Notes: generated from the letters alone by a model not told the origin. DNA of 64,000 bases from Fibrella arboris (GCF_041321095.1 NZ_JBGGWE010000001.1:496001-560000), one strand, 5' to 3'; shown: positions 19,743 through 28,623, counted from the stretch's first letter. Translations and numbers: made by a program.

Positions 19743-19843
19743 CTGTTTATAGGTTTCTGTTTGCCGTTTACTGTTGCGCTGCTTCTCTGCAAGTGCGGTG
19801 AGTTAGCAGCGCGACAGTAAACGGCAAACAGAAAACTGTAAAC
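19743..19843. repeat. Heptad-unit hairpin element after the M1 peptidase gene
   Basis: The left arm, to 19783, contains GGTTTCT GTTTGCC GTTTACT GTTGCGC TGCT. The right arm, from 19805, is its reverse complement with few changes, and outer units continue to 19843. The loop is 21 nt. The element begins right after the stop codon at 19740, suggesting a role in transcript ends. Confidence 0.85.
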
Positions 19844-19846
19844 ATA

Positions 19847-19884
19847 GCCAAGCGGCCATTTCTGAAAAGGAGTGGCCGCTTGGC
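19847..19884. terminator. Perfect 12-bp stem hairpin, terminator-like
   Basis: GCCAAGCGGCCA pairs exactly with TGGCCGCTTGGC around a 14-nt loop. It sits directly after the heptad hairpin and before the promoter-like box at 19921. The downstream T-run is weak, so it may be a stabilising hairpin instead of a strict intrinsic terminator. Confidence 0.55.
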
Positions 19885-19920
19885 GTTATAAAGCCTTTTC
19901 ATTTTCGCCGGGTTTTCTGT

Positions 19921-19928
19921 TAATTTTG
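19921..19928 (+). promoter_or_regulatory. Candidate Bacteroidota -7 box (TAATTTTG)
   Basis: Exact TAnnTTTG match 42 bp upstream of the ATG at 19971, with a T-rich segment (ATTTTC) near the -33 position. Likely promoter of the PAP2-family lipoprotein gene. Confidence 0.5.
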
Positions 19929-19970
19929 TAAGACCGGTCCGCCAGTGCGGTACTCTTGTCTAACCAACAC

Positions 19971-21329
19971 ATGAAAATTAATAAAGTATTGCTCCTCAAC
20001 TGGCTGTTAGCAATGGCCTTGCTAGGGGCGGCGGGGTGTCAGTCGGCAAAGCCCGAAGAGTATATGCCTAAGGCGGTGGATCCAGAACGCTACAACGCCT
20101 GTGTTAATAAATTGACGGAAGTAATCATCCATGATATTTTTTCGCCACCTGTTGCCAGTCGTATTTATGGGTACGCCAATCTGGCAGGTTACGAAGCCAT
20201 GGCGCCGTTTAACCCTGATTTTGAATCGCTGGGCGGAAAGGTAAAAACGTTTAAAACCGGCCCGCAGCCAGAGGCAGGAAAAGATTATTGCTACCCCATC
20301 GCCGGCGCAAAAGCATTTCTGACCGTAGCGCGTGCCCTGACATTCTCAGCCAATTTTTACGACGATTTTGAACCCGGACTTTACAACCAGTTCGAGCAGG
20401 ATGGCGTACCCAGCGATGTCATTGAACGGTCAATGGCCTACGGTGAGGCAGTAGCGAAAAACGTACTCGATCACGCGGCTAAAGATCATTACAAACAGAC
20501 GCGTGGATTCAAGCACACCGTCACCAATGAAGAAGGAACCTGGGTGCCTACTCCACCGGCCTATATGGACGCTGCCGAGCCTAAATGGAACAACATCCGC
20601 TGCTGGGTGATGGATACCTGCAATCAGTTTATGCCACCCCGCCCACTTACCTACAACATGGCTAAAGGTAGTCCCTACGAGAAAGAGTTGATGGAAGTCT
20701 ACGACACAGGCAAAAAGCTGAGTAAAGATCAGTCAGACATTGCCTATTTCTGGGACGACAATGCCTTTGTGATGAACGTAGCCGGGCACGTTAGCTATGC
20801 GTCGAAGAAAATGACTCCGGGTGGCCACTGGATCGCCATTGCTCAGACCGTTGGCCGCCAGCAGAAGCTACCCCTGATGCGCATGGCTGAAGCCTACACG
20901 CTCACGTCACTGGCGCTGGCTGATGGGTTCATTGCTTGCTGGGATGAAAAATACCGCAGCAAAACAGTCCGGCCCGAAACGGTGATCAATAAGTCGGTTG
21001 ACCCGAAATGGGCGCCGTTCCTGCAAACGCCTCCTTTCCCTGAATACCCAAGCGGCCATAGTACAATTACCGCCGCCGCCGCTACTGTATTAACCCAACT
21101 CATAGGCGACAACATTGCGTTTACCGATTCAACCGAATACAAGTACGGCCACGGGGTACGTTCCTTTAAATCGTTCTATGATGCAGCAAACGAGGCGTCG
21201 GTCAGTCGATTGTATGGTGGCATCCACTACCGCTCGGCCCTTGAAAAGGGGTCGGCGATGGGCAAAAAAGTAGGCCAGTATGTCATTGAAAAGGCCAAAA
21301 CCCGGAAAAGCGGAGTCGCGGTTAAGTAG
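19971..21329 (+). CDS. PAP2/vanadium haloperoxidase-fold phosphatase lipoprotein
   Basis: A 452-residue acid-phosphatase/haloperoxidase-superfamily protein, anchored as a lipoprotein (lipobox at Cys23, LGAAGC). The start is the ATG at 19971; a TTG at 19956 would add only five residues. The superfamily motifs are visible in the C-terminal third: K...RPET, then PSGH (residues 360-363), then SRLYGGIH...ALEKG, corresponding to the KX6RP / PSGH / SRX5H phosphate- or vanadate-binding residues. Related Bacteroidota proteins are usually labelled vanadium-dependent haloperoxidase or PAP2 phosphatase, and sequence alone does not decide between these activities. Confidence 0.88.
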   Translation: MKINKVLLLNWLLAMALLGAAGCQSAKPEEYMPKAVDPERYNACVNKLTEVIIHDIFSPPVASRIYGYANLAGYEAMAPFNPDFESLGGKVKTFKTGPQPEAGKDYCYPIAGAKAFLTVARALTFSANFYDDFEPGLYNQFEQDGVPSDVIERSMAYGEAVAKNVLDHAAKDHYKQTRGFKHTVTNEEGTWVPTPPAYMDAAEPKWNNIRCWVMDTCNQFMPPRPLTYNMAKGSPYEKELMEVYDTGKKLSKDQSDIAYFWDDNAFVMNVAGHVSYASKKMTPGGHWIAIAQTVGRQQKLPLMRMAEAYTLTSLALADGFIACWDEKYRSKTVRPETVINKSVDPKWAPFLQTPPFPEYPSGHSTITAAAATVLTQLIGDNIAFTDSTEYKYGHGVRSFKSFYDAANEASVSRLYGGIHYRSALEKGSAMGKKVGQYVIEKAKTRKSGVAVK

Positions 21330-21332
21330 GGT

Positions 21333-21457
21333 ATAGGTTGTCAGTTTCAGGTTTCAAGTCTCAGGTTTCAAGTTTCAAGTGCTCTGCCTATCTGCCAACT
21401 GGTTAATCAGCAGAGCACTTGAAACCTGAAACCTGAGACCTGAAACTGACAACCTAT
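21333..21457. repeat. Heptad-unit hairpin element between convergent genes
   Basis: After an outer stem (AGGTTGTCAG), the left arm carries five 7-bp units (TTTCAGG TTTCAAG TCTCAGG TTTCAAG TTTCAAG) and TGCTCTGC. The right arm, in reverse complement, carries four units (TTTCAGG TCTCAGG TTTCAGG TTTCAAG) and the same TGCTCTGC. The loop is 21 nt. It starts four bases after the stop of the PAP2 gene, and its end overlaps the stop codon of the minus-strand ATPase gene (21454), so it may end transcripts in both directions. Confidence 0.88.
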
Positions 21458-22203
21458 TTCCCTTCCATCTCGCGCAGCAGCTTGTTGGCGTAGATGAACT
21501 CGTTTAGCCGGTCAACGTCTGAGTGAGCCAGCGTATCGCTGTTCCCTTCCCACAGTTTATTGCCTTCAAACAGGAACATGATTTTCTCGCCGATCTCCAT
21601 CATCGAGTTCATATCATGTGTAATAACGACCGTCGTGATCTTGTATTCGTCGGTGATCTCCTTGATCAACTGATCGATCTTGATCGATGTCAGCGGGTCC
21701 AGACCGGAGTTGGGCTCATCGCAGAACAGGTACTTAGGGTTCATGACAATAGCCCGGGCAATACCAACCCGTTTTTTCATACCGCCCGAAATCTCCGACG
21801 GCATCCGCTGTTCCGCATTTTCAAGGCCCACTCGTTTCAACGATGCATGCGCCCGGTCCAGTTTCTCAGCTTCTGACATTGTCGTCAGCATATCGAGCGG
21901 AAACCGGACATTATCAAATACACTCTTGGAGTCGAACAACGCCGAGCCTTGAAAAAGCACACCCATTTCACGACGGATTGCTTTACGGGTATCATCGTCG
22001 GCTGTTAAGAAGTTACGCCCGTCATACAGCACTTCGCCCATGTCGGGTTCTACCAAACCGATCATGCACTTTAGCAATACGCTTTTTCCGGTGCCGCTAC
22101 CGCCAATAATCAGGCTGGTCTCACCAGGCTGGAAACAGCCGTCTATACCTGCCAATACCTGCCGATCACCGAATTTTTTCTGAATATCCTTAATCTCAAT
22201 CAT
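21454..22203 (-). CDS. MlaF-like ABC transporter ATP-binding protein
   Basis: A 249-residue ATPase subunit of an MCE/Mla-type phospholipid transporter. Walker A GGSGTGKS is at residues 34-41, the signature SGGMKKRVGIARA is near 139, and Walker B is YLFCDEPNSGLDP, with the SGLDP wording typical of the MlaF branch. The adjacent upstream gene on the same strand encodes the MlaE-like permease, with about 40 bp between them. The pair should sit in the inner membrane and move lipid between membranes. The substrate-binding MCE-domain subunit (MlaD) is not in this block. Confidence 0.9.
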   Translation of the reverse strand: MIEIKDIQKKFGDRQVLAGIDGCFQPGETSLIIGGSGTGKSVLLKCMIGLVEPDMGEVLYDGRNFLTADDDTRKAIRREMGVLFQGSALFDSKSVFDNVRFPLDMLTTMSEAEKLDRAHASLKRVGLENAEQRMPSEISGGMKKRVGIARAIVMNPKYLFCDEPNSGLDPLTSIKIDQLIKEITDEYKITTVVITHDMNSMMEIGEKIMFLFEGNKLWEGNSDTLAHSDVDRLNEFIYANKLLREMEGK

Positions 22204-22246
22204 AATATGCTTCGCTGTCGAATGCCTCCGGCATTTGATCGTTCGA

Positions 22247-22978
22247 TTAGGCCAATAGGAGTTGAGTTAACACGAAGTCGGCCACGATAACCGATATACA
22301 ACTGGCTGTTACAGCATTGGTCGAGGCATTGCCGACTTCCAGCGCCCCCCCGCTGGCGTTGAATCCCTGAAAAGCAGAAATGGTCGTGATCAGAAAGGCA
22401 AATACTTCCGTTTTGATAAGGGCAAACTTGATACCAAACGGATTATAGTCGAAACGAAGCCCCGAAATGAAATCTTCGTGCGAGATTACGCCCACCAGTA
22501 CCCCGGCCAGATACCCGCCCAGAATGCCCAGAAACGCCGCCAGTATGGTCAACAAAGGAAACATGAGCATGGCCCCAATCACTTTGGGCAACACCAGGTA
22601 GGAGCTTGAATTAATACCCATTACCTCCAGTGCATCAATCTGTTCGGTGACCCGCATCGTACCCAACTGGCCAGCAATGTTAGACCCAACCTTGCCGGCG
22701 AGTACAATACTGCTGATGGTTGGTGCAAATTCGAGAATGGTGCTATCGCGCACAATGAACGCGATAATGTTGCGCGGCACAAACGGGTTATCCAGGTTGT
22801 AGGCTGTTTGCACGCAGGTAACGGCGCCAATAAACGAAGCAACGATAGCCACAATAAATACGGAGTTGACACCGATGCTGACGCATTCGTCGAGAATCAG
22901 GCGCAGGTAAACGGACATACGCTCGCGGTCGCGAAACAACGTACCCAGAAATATAAAATACCGACCAAGGGTAACCAT
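22247..22978 (-). CDS. MlaE-like ABC transporter permease
   Basis: Integral membrane permease of the MlaE/DUF140 family. The frame is open from 23044, but the family begins near MVTLGRYFIFLG, so the ATG at 22978 (243 aa) is the better start. Five or so hydrophobic segments are visible, with the family-typical stretch SIVLAGKVGSNIAGQLGTMRVTEQIDALEVMG. It pairs with the MlaF-like ATPase immediately downstream. It is divergent from the SDR gene, sharing a short intergenic region of about 110-130 bp. Confidence 0.9.
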   Translation of the reverse strand: MVTLGRYFIFLGTLFRDRERMSVYLRLILDECVSIGVNSVFIVAIVASFIGAVTCVQTAYNLDNPFVPRNIIAFIVRDSTILEFAPTISSIVLAGKVGSNIAGQLGTMRVTEQIDALEVMGINSSSYLVLPKVIGAMLMFPLLTILAAFLGILGGYLAGVLVGVISHEDFISGLRFDYNPFGIKFALIKTEVFAFLITTISAFQGFNASGGALEVGNASTNAVTASCISVIVADFVLTQLLLA

Positions 22979-23105
22979 AGGGAGAAAACAGGGAGAGGCC
23001 GAACTAGTCTGTTCGACGCGGCCACTAAGCCAATGAACGGCCATCGCCGACGAATGGTTTCGGCCTCTGTTTCCGTTTAATAGCCGAATGGCCGAACTTT
23101 ACGGC

Positions 23106-23780
23106 ATGAAAAAACTCATTGTGGTAACCGGCGGCTCGAAAGGTATTGGCCGGGCCATTGTCGATATATTCGCAGACCGCGGTTTCGATGCCGTGCTTTG
23201 CGCCCGCAACGTTGATGGAATAGAAGGACCCGGACTAATTCCCTTCGCCGCCGACCTTAGCACACGTGCCGGCGTTGATGCCCTGGTAACGTACCTGAAA
23301 AGCCTGAACAGGCCGATAGATGTGCTGGTCAATAATGCAGGTACGTTCCAGCCGGGTCAAATTCAAAATGAAGCAGAGGGTACGTTCGAGACACTGATGA
23401 ACACCAATGTGGCCAGTGCCTACCACCTTACCCGTGGTGTGGTTGGTGCTATGATTGCCCGGCGAGACGGCCATATTATTATGATGTGCTCAACGGCCAG
23501 CATCACGGCCTACACCAACGGGGGGTCGTACTGCATCTCGAAGTTTGCGCTACTTGGCATGAGTAAAGTGTTGCGCGAAGAACTAAAACCCAGTGGCGTT
23601 CGTGTTACAGCCATACTACCCGGTGCCACGCTCACCGCCAGTTGGGAAGGTACCGACCTCCCCTCCGACCGATTTATGCAGGCGACCGATGTAGCCGAAA
23701 CCGTCTGGACCGCCTGTAACCTACCTAAAACAGCTGTACTTGAAGAGATTCTGATGCGTCCGCAGTTGGGAGATATTTAA
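23106..23780 (+). CDS. SDR-family NAD(P)-dependent oxidoreductase
   Basis: Short-chain dehydrogenase/reductase of about 224 residues. The Rossmann motif TGGSKGIG lies at the N-terminus, NNAG near residue 80, the catalytic Ser in MCSTAS near 136, and the YCISK (YxxxK) pair near 149. The frame has an earlier ATG at 23088, but starting at 23106 (MKKLIVVTGGSKG) puts the glycine motif at the usual distance. The substrate is unknown. It stands alone between the lipid transporter pair and an ABC exporter. Confidence 0.88.
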   Translation: MKKLIVVTGGSKGIGRAIVDIFADRGFDAVLCARNVDGIEGPGLIPFAADLSTRAGVDALVTYLKSLNRPIDVLVNNAGTFQPGQIQNEAEGTFETLMNTNVASAYHLTRGVVGAMIARRDGHIIMMCSTASITAYTNGGSYCISKFALLGMSKVLREELKPSGVRVTAILPGATLTASWEGTDLPSDRFMQATDVAETVWTACNLPKTAVLEEILMRPQLGDI

Positions 23781-23952
23781 TGCTGCTTCTCGTTATTGAG
23801 TATGGGCCGTTGTTGCGGGTCGTTACGATACCTCAGCGCAGGCATAGCGTTCCCTGAATAGTCATTGGTTGTTTTTACTACCTAGTGACGGTGCCATGTA
23901 ATGACCAGCAGCGGCGGACTGTATTTAACGACGCGAAACAAACGACATTTTC

Positions 23953-25791
23953 ATGAATACATACTTTCGCCTACTCTCGTATGGCAGGCCGCTGGGACGG
24001 TTTCTGGTGCCGTTTATGCTGACATCGCTGTTGGCGGCACTCTTTGCTACACTCAACTTTACACTGCTGATCCCACTCCTCAACGTTCTCTTCAAGCAGT
24101 CGTCGCCCGAGCAGTTACAGGCTGTCCTGGCGCAACCTGCTCCGGCATTTTCGCTGGGTACGTCGCCAATCGATCTGTTCAACTATTATTTCGCGCAGCA
24201 GTTTCACTTACATGGGCAGTTGGGTGCCCTGAAGCTGGTTTGTGCTACGGTAGTCGCGTCTGTACTGCTCAGCAATGTATTCAAGTATCTATCTGTCAGG
24301 CAGCTAGAGTCGTTCAAGGCGCGTATGGTGGCTACGCTTCGGGAAACGGTTTTTGCCCGGGCTATTCAATTACACCTCGGGTATTTCTCCGATCAGCGTA
24401 AAGGCAACCTGATTGCCCGTATCACCACCGACGTGCAGGAGGTAGAGAATTCGATCGCCAACACGCTGTCAGCAGCCTCGAAAGAGGTGTTTACGCTCAT
24501 CTTTTTCCTGATCACCCTTTTTTCGATCTCGGCAAAGCTGACGCTGGTTGCCTTCCTGGTCATTCCCATTTCGGGCGGCATCATTGCATCGCTGGTTCGC
24601 CGGATGAAGCGCGACGCCACACAGGGGCAACACCGATTAAGCAGCCTGCTTAGCGTTCTCGATGAAACCTTCGGCGGCATGCGTGTGGTAAAAGGGTTCA
24701 ACGCCGAATCGTTCACGCTTGGCAAATTTAAGGCCGAAAATGAGGGCTATCGGGATGCGATTCGGTCATTGGCGAACCGCCGCGAGCTGGCCTCGCCGTT
24801 CTCCGAATTCATGGGTGTAACGGTGCTGTCGGGCATTTTGCTCTATGGGGGGTCGCTGGTCTTATCGGGCCAGTCGGATCTGACAGCGGGCGAATTTGTC
24901 ACGTACCTGGCGCTCTTCTCGCAGGTCACCCGCCCCGCGAAAGATATTTCCAACGCGATCAGCAGTTCGCAACGGGGCCTGGTTTCGGGCAAACGCGTAC
25001 TGGACCTGATTGACACACAACCCGCCATTACTGATAAACCGAATGCGATCCAGTTAACCGGCTTCCACCGCGATATAACGTTTGATAGTGTGTCGTTTGC
25101 CTATGAAGAAGGCTCACCGGTACTGAAGAACGTGAACTTCCGGCTGGAAAAAGGCAAAACGGTAGCGCTGGTTGGCTCGTCGGGTGGTGGTAAATCAACG
25201 CTTGCCGATCTGGTGCCCCGTTTTTACGACCCGGTTTCCGGCCAGGTACGTATCGACGGGCATGATCTGCGGGATTGCCATACGACTTCGGTGCGGAACC
25301 TGATGGGTATTGTAACCCAGGAAAGTATTCTGTTCAACGATACCGTGTTCAATAACATCGCCTTTGGCAGCAACGCCACCGACGCCGAGGTAGAGCAGGC
25401 GGCCCGCATTGCCAACGCGCATGAGTTTATCCGCAAAATGCCGAATGGCTATCAAACGACCATTGGCGATCGGGGTAGTAAACTGTCGGGGGGGCAGCGG
25501 CAACGCATCAGCATTGCCCGCGCCGTACTACGCAATCCGCCAATCCTGATTTTAGACGAAGCCACGTCGGCGCTCGACACCGAATCGGAAAAACTGGTTC
25601 AGGAAGCGCTTACCCGGTTAATGGCCAACCGGACCACGCTCGTTATCGCTCACCGCCTCAGCACCATCCAGCACGCTGATCAGATTTTGGTGGTGCATCA
25701 GGGCCAGCTGGTCGAGCAGGGTAACCATCAGGAGCTACTCGCTAACGAAGGCGGTTTTTACTGGCGGCTTCAGACTTTGCAGCAGGTGTAA
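23953..25791 (+). CDS. MsbA-like ABC transporter, fused permease and ATPase
   Basis: A 612-residue half-transporter that would work as a homodimer in the inner membrane. The N-terminal six-helix ABC exporter domain spans about 1-340. The nucleotide-binding domain has Walker A GSSGGGKST (408-416), signature LSGGQ (511-515), Walker B ILILDEATSALD (about 533-544) and the H-loop AHRLS. Architecture and length match the lipid A/lipid flippase-like group (MsbA), common as 'ABC transporter ATP-binding protein/permease' in Bacteroidota, but drug or peptide export cannot be excluded. Confidence 0.9.
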   Translation: MNTYFRLLSYGRPLGRFLVPFMLTSLLAALFATLNFTLLIPLLNVLFKQSSPEQLQAVLAQPAPAFSLGTSPIDLFNYYFAQQFHLHGQLGALKLVCATVVASVLLSNVFKYLSVRQLESFKARMVATLRETVFARAIQLHLGYFSDQRKGNLIARITTDVQEVENSIANTLSAASKEVFTLIFFLITLFSISAKLTLVAFLVIPISGGIIASLVRRMKRDATQGQHRLSSLLSVLDETFGGMRVVKGFNAESFTLGKFKAENEGYRDAIRSLANRRELASPFSEFMGVTVLSGILLYGGSLVLSGQSDLTAGEFVTYLALFSQVTRPAKDISNAISSSQRGLVSGKRVLDLIDTQPAITDKPNAIQLTGFHRDITFDSVSFAYEEGSPVLKNVNFRLEKGKTVALVGSSGGGKSTLADLVPRFYDPVSGQVRIDGHDLRDCHTTSVRNLMGIVTQESILFNDTVFNNIAFGSNATDAEVEQAARIANAHEFIRKMPNGYQTTIGDRGSKLSGGQRQRISIARAVLRNPPILILDEATSALDTESEKLVQEALTRLMANRTTLVIAHRLSTIQHADQILVVHQGQLVEQGNHQELLANEGGFYWRLQTLQQV

Positions 25792-25795
25792 ACAC

Positions 25796-25888
25796 AGTTT
25801 ACTGTTTGCAGTTTACTGTTGCCCTGCCAACGTACCTGATTGTGGTTTAGCAGAGCAACAGTAAACTGCAAACGGTAAACAGCAAACT
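25796..25888. repeat. Heptad-unit hairpin element that forms a gene's 3' end
   Basis: Left arm: GTTTACT GTTTGCA GTTTACT then GTTGCCCTGCC. Right arm in reverse complement: GTTTGCT GTTTACC GTTTGCA GTTTACT then GTTGCTCTGCT, one unit more than the left. The 20-nt loop contains AACGTACCTGA, a copy of the iterated CAGGTACGT motif. The right arm is translated on the minus strand as the last 13 residues and stop codon of the YigZ-family gene. Confidence 0.88.
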
Positions 25889-26482
25889 AATTTCCACTCC
25901 CTCCAACGTTCCCAGTCGCTCCAGGACCTTACTGACCAGCGACTTGCGGACTTCTATATCTAAAACACAAGCAGTATCGTAATCCTGCTTCAGAACGGTC
26001 AACTGCTGCTCTTTCACGAGTCGCATCACGTCATTCATCTGTTCGAATGAATAACGTACCTGGTAGGTCTCGTTTACGGTTTGCTCTATCATTTCTGCCT
26101 CATTTAGTGCCAGTAGAGTAGCCGTTTTATAGGCATTAATCAGGCCGGGTACACCCAGAAGCGTGCCGCCAAAATATCGGACCACAACGACCAACACGTT
26201 GGTTAAGTTCTTCGAATAGAGCACGTTCAATATTGGTCGACCAGCCGAGCCACCTGGTTCGCCGTCGTCGTTGGCGCGGTAGTTGTTCTGATCCAATCCA
26301 AGCCGATAGGCATAGCAATGGTGAACTGCTTTGGGGTGCTGCGTGCGTAACAATGCCAGGCACTTTCGTATAACTGATTCATTATGAGCAGGATAAGCAA
26401 ACGCCAGAAATCGACTGCCCCGATCACGGAATTCGCCCGTTGCAGGAGCCGCCAATGTGCGAAAGGTATCATCGATGGTCAT
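25847..26482 (-). CDS. YigZ/IMPACT-family protein (UPF0029)
   Basis: A 211-residue protein of the YigZ/IMPACT family, a conserved fold with an N-terminal domain related to ribosomal protein S5/EF-G domain IV and a C-terminal EF-G-like domain; its role in bacteria is not settled. Family marks are GSRFLAFAYP, the DDGEPGGSAGRPIL motif and VVVVRYFGGTLLGVPGLI. The final 13 residues (SLLFTVCSLLLLC) and the stop codon come from the hairpin repeat at 25796-25888, so the native C-terminus seems to have been replaced. Confidence 0.9.
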   Translation of the reverse strand: MTIDDTFRTLAAPATGEFRDRGSRFLAFAYPAHNESVIRKCLALLRTQHPKAVHHCYAYRLGLDQNNYRANDDGEPGGSAGRPILNVLYSKNLTNVLVVVVRYFGGTLLGVPGLINAYKTATLLALNEAEMIEQTVNETYQVRYSFEQMNDVMRLVKEQQLTVLKQDYDTACVLDIEVRKSLVSKVLERLGTLEGVEISLLFTVCSLLLLC

Positions 26483-26651
26483 GGTTGCTAAAAAATGAAA
26501 TTTGGCGATCTCTTAACTGATAATCAATGGGTTTTATATACTAAGCCAATAACCGATTCAGCTTTCAGGTGGGTGTCAATAAGTTAACGGCTCCAGTACG
26601 TTTCAAAACACGACCGCCTATTTCACAGTTGTATACCCACAAACCATTCTG

Positions 26652-27776
26652 ATGAATCGTACGCTGCCGATGTCTACTCAACCGCCCGACAACACACCTG
26701 GTCCTATTGACCAGTTAGCGTTGCGCTACCTGCGGGGGGCCTTAGACTCGCCGCATCCTGCCGACGAACCGTTTGTGATGAACAACCGGGAAAGCCATGT
26801 AATTGCAAAAATACGCTGGCAAACGCTGGCTATGGCCGGTCTGTTTGGCATTCTTGGTGTAGTACTGCTTTATGTTCCGCAGTACGTATGGCCCGCCTTT
26901 TTCGAGCCAACCGCTTTGCCCATTTTAACTACAACCTACGAACTGCCCCTGGTTACGTTGCTGTACGGCGTGTTGTTAGTCTATCTTGAAATCTACGCGC
27001 TGTTGTATATCAATTTGCGGGCAGTACGGTATGTGATGGCCGTTTGTCAGTTTCCCCGCCAACACGATGCCCAATATGAGCGGCATCTGCATGCACTGGC
27101 CGACGCTGCACAGGAAAAAGAAAACCGGAGCATGCTACGCTTTGGGATCAACCCGTATCTTGGTCTACCCCAGTGGGGGCTTACAGCCTTCTTTATGGTG
27201 AATAAACTTAAGGCAGCCTTAAGCAATGTTGTCTTAAAATTCCTGTTAAAACGGCTTTTGGGTCGGTTTGGGCTGCGGCAAGTGACTGATCTGGCCGGTA
27301 TGCCAATCTATGCGTTCTGGAATATATGGGCGTCGGATCAAGTGATCCACGAAGCCAAAATTCGGGTGATGGCCCCACTGACCATCCGTGAATTTGTGGA
27401 CAGCCTGCATGAAGAATGGAAACACAACCAGGCTTTTTGCGAGCTAATTCCCGAGGCGCTCCAATACGTGGCTATCCTGAAACGCCAGTATAACTATGCG
27501 CACCTGTTGCTGACCGAAACGCTCATGGATCGCTTCGGCCTGAAAGTCATTCAACCAACCGGCCATTTTTTGGATCGGCTCGCCGAAGCGCCTGTCGAGG
27601 TACGTCGTCCGCTTGAACGGCTAATCATTTTCGGTGTGCTGATCGATGGTGGCATTTCCTGGTTCGAGAAACGGCGATTACGGCAGTTCCAACAGCGGGG
27701 CTGGCTATCTTATTCCATTGAAGAGATTGAAGAAATCGGACGCGAGTATTACAGAGGGCGCGGCCTTTGGGTCTGA
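26652..27776 (+). CDS. Unrecognised two-helix membrane protein
   Basis: I do not recognise the family. The 374-residue frame begins MNRTLPMSTQPP; the Met at residue 7 is an alternative start. Residues about 55-80 and 97-122 are strongly hydrophobic and likely span the membrane. A third hydrophobic stretch lies near 175-200. The rest is basic and helical and looks cytoplasmic, ending EEIGREYYRGRGLWV. Codon use resembles its neighbours and the frame is intact, so it is probably a real conserved protein. It precedes the MsrA gene by 65 bp on the same strand and may share its transcript. Confidence 0.75.
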   Translation: MNRTLPMSTQPPDNTPGPIDQLALRYLRGALDSPHPADEPFVMNNRESHVIAKIRWQTLAMAGLFGILGVVLLYVPQYVWPAFFEPTALPILTTTYELPLVTLLYGVLLVYLEIYALLYINLRAVRYVMAVCQFPRQHDAQYERHLHALADAAQEKENRSMLRFGINPYLGLPQWGLTAFFMVNKLKAALSNVVLKFLLKRLLGRFGLRQVTDLAGMPIYAFWNIWASDQVIHEAKIRVMAPLTIREFVDSLHEEWKHNQAFCELIPEALQYVAILKRQYNYAHLLLTETLMDRFGLKVIQPTGHFLDRLAEAPVEVRRPLERLIIFGVLIDGGISWFEKRRLRQFQQRGWLSYSIEEIEEIGREYYRGRGLWV

Positions 27777-27841
27777 TTCTCTGTGCCGCAACCATATCCA
27801 ATAAACGAAGCGGTTCTAACCGCCTTTATATCCATTCGACT

Positions 27842-28525
27842 ATGTTTCGCTCCATAGCTTGTTTACTGCTTTTGTTGTTCGCAAGCGTTTTCGTTTCGGC
27901 CTGCCTCACCAAGAAAAGCGCCGATAAAGCCAGCCAATCTCACGTAAAAGATACGTCGCCTGCCAAACTGCCCGATCTGAAACCGGGCGAGGCTGTCGCG
28001 ACGTTTGCCGCAGGCTGCTTCTGGTGCATTGAAGAAGAGTTTGAGCTACTGCGCGGCGTTCGGGAAGCCGTTTCAGGGTATGCGGGCGGTGAACAGGAAA
28101 ATCCAACCTATGAACAGGTTGGCAATAACGAAACAGGTCATGCTGAGTCGGTTCAGGTCTATTATGATCCGAAAGTGATTCCGTATGATACGCTCGTTAA
28201 AGCCTTCCTGTACGCTCATGACCCCACCACGCTAAACCGGCAGGGGCCAGATGTGGGTACGCAATACCGTTCGATCGCCTTCTATCGTACCCCCGAAGAA
28301 AAAGCCAGCATTGAGGCCGCAATTAATCGCTTTAACGCGACTGGTGAACATCACGACCCTGTAGTGACGCAGGTAGTGCCATTCAAGGTGTTTTATCCTG
28401 CCGAAGTCTACCATCAAGGGTACTATCGTGCTCATCCTGACGAGGCATATATTGTACGTGTGTCGGAACCGAAGGTAGCGAAGTTCAAAAAACGCATGGC
28501 CGACAAGCTGAAAGCCGCACAGTAA
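27842..28525 (+). CDS. msrA: Peptide-methionine (S)-S-oxide reductase, exported lipoprotein form
   Basis: Reduces methionine-S-sulfoxide in proteins. The catalytic motif GCFWC is at residues 58-62, with Cys59 nucleophilic, followed by SGYAGG and the GHAESVQVYYDP segment. The ATG at 27842 gives 227 residues and begins at a lipoprotein signal peptide (lipobox at Cys21, FVSAC), so this enzyme acts in the envelope, repairing oxidised periplasmic or surface proteins. The frame is open 25 codons upstream without a plausible start. A strong terminator follows at 28589. Confidence 0.94.
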   Translation: MFRSIACLLLLLFASVFVSACLTKKSADKASQSHVKDTSPAKLPDLKPGEAVATFAAGCFWCIEEEFELLRGVREAVSGYAGGEQENPTYEQVGNNETGHAESVQVYYDPKVIPYDTLVKAFLYAHDPTTLNRQGPDVGTQYRSIAFYRTPEEKASIEAAINRFNATGEHHDPVVTQVVPFKVFYPAEVYHQGYYRAHPDEAYIVRVSEPKVAKFKKRMADKLKAAQ

Positions 28526-28588
28526 AAAGGATAGGCCCTCAGGTACGTTGGCGCCCCGATACTCTATTAATTTACAGGACATTGCATT

Positions 28589-28623
28589 AAAAAACCCAAT
28601 TCTAATCAGAATTGGGTTTTTTA
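28589..28623 (+). terminator. Rho-independent terminator after msrA
   Basis: Stem AAAACCCAATTCT / AGAATTGGGTTTT around a short loop, followed by a T-run (TTTTTT). It lies about 65 bp after the stop codon. Confidence 0.88.

Noticed and set aside
21333..21457. Heptad repeat considered as a CRISPR array
   Set aside because: Units are 7 bp, adjacent and mirrored in the second half; there are no unique spacers and no cas genes.
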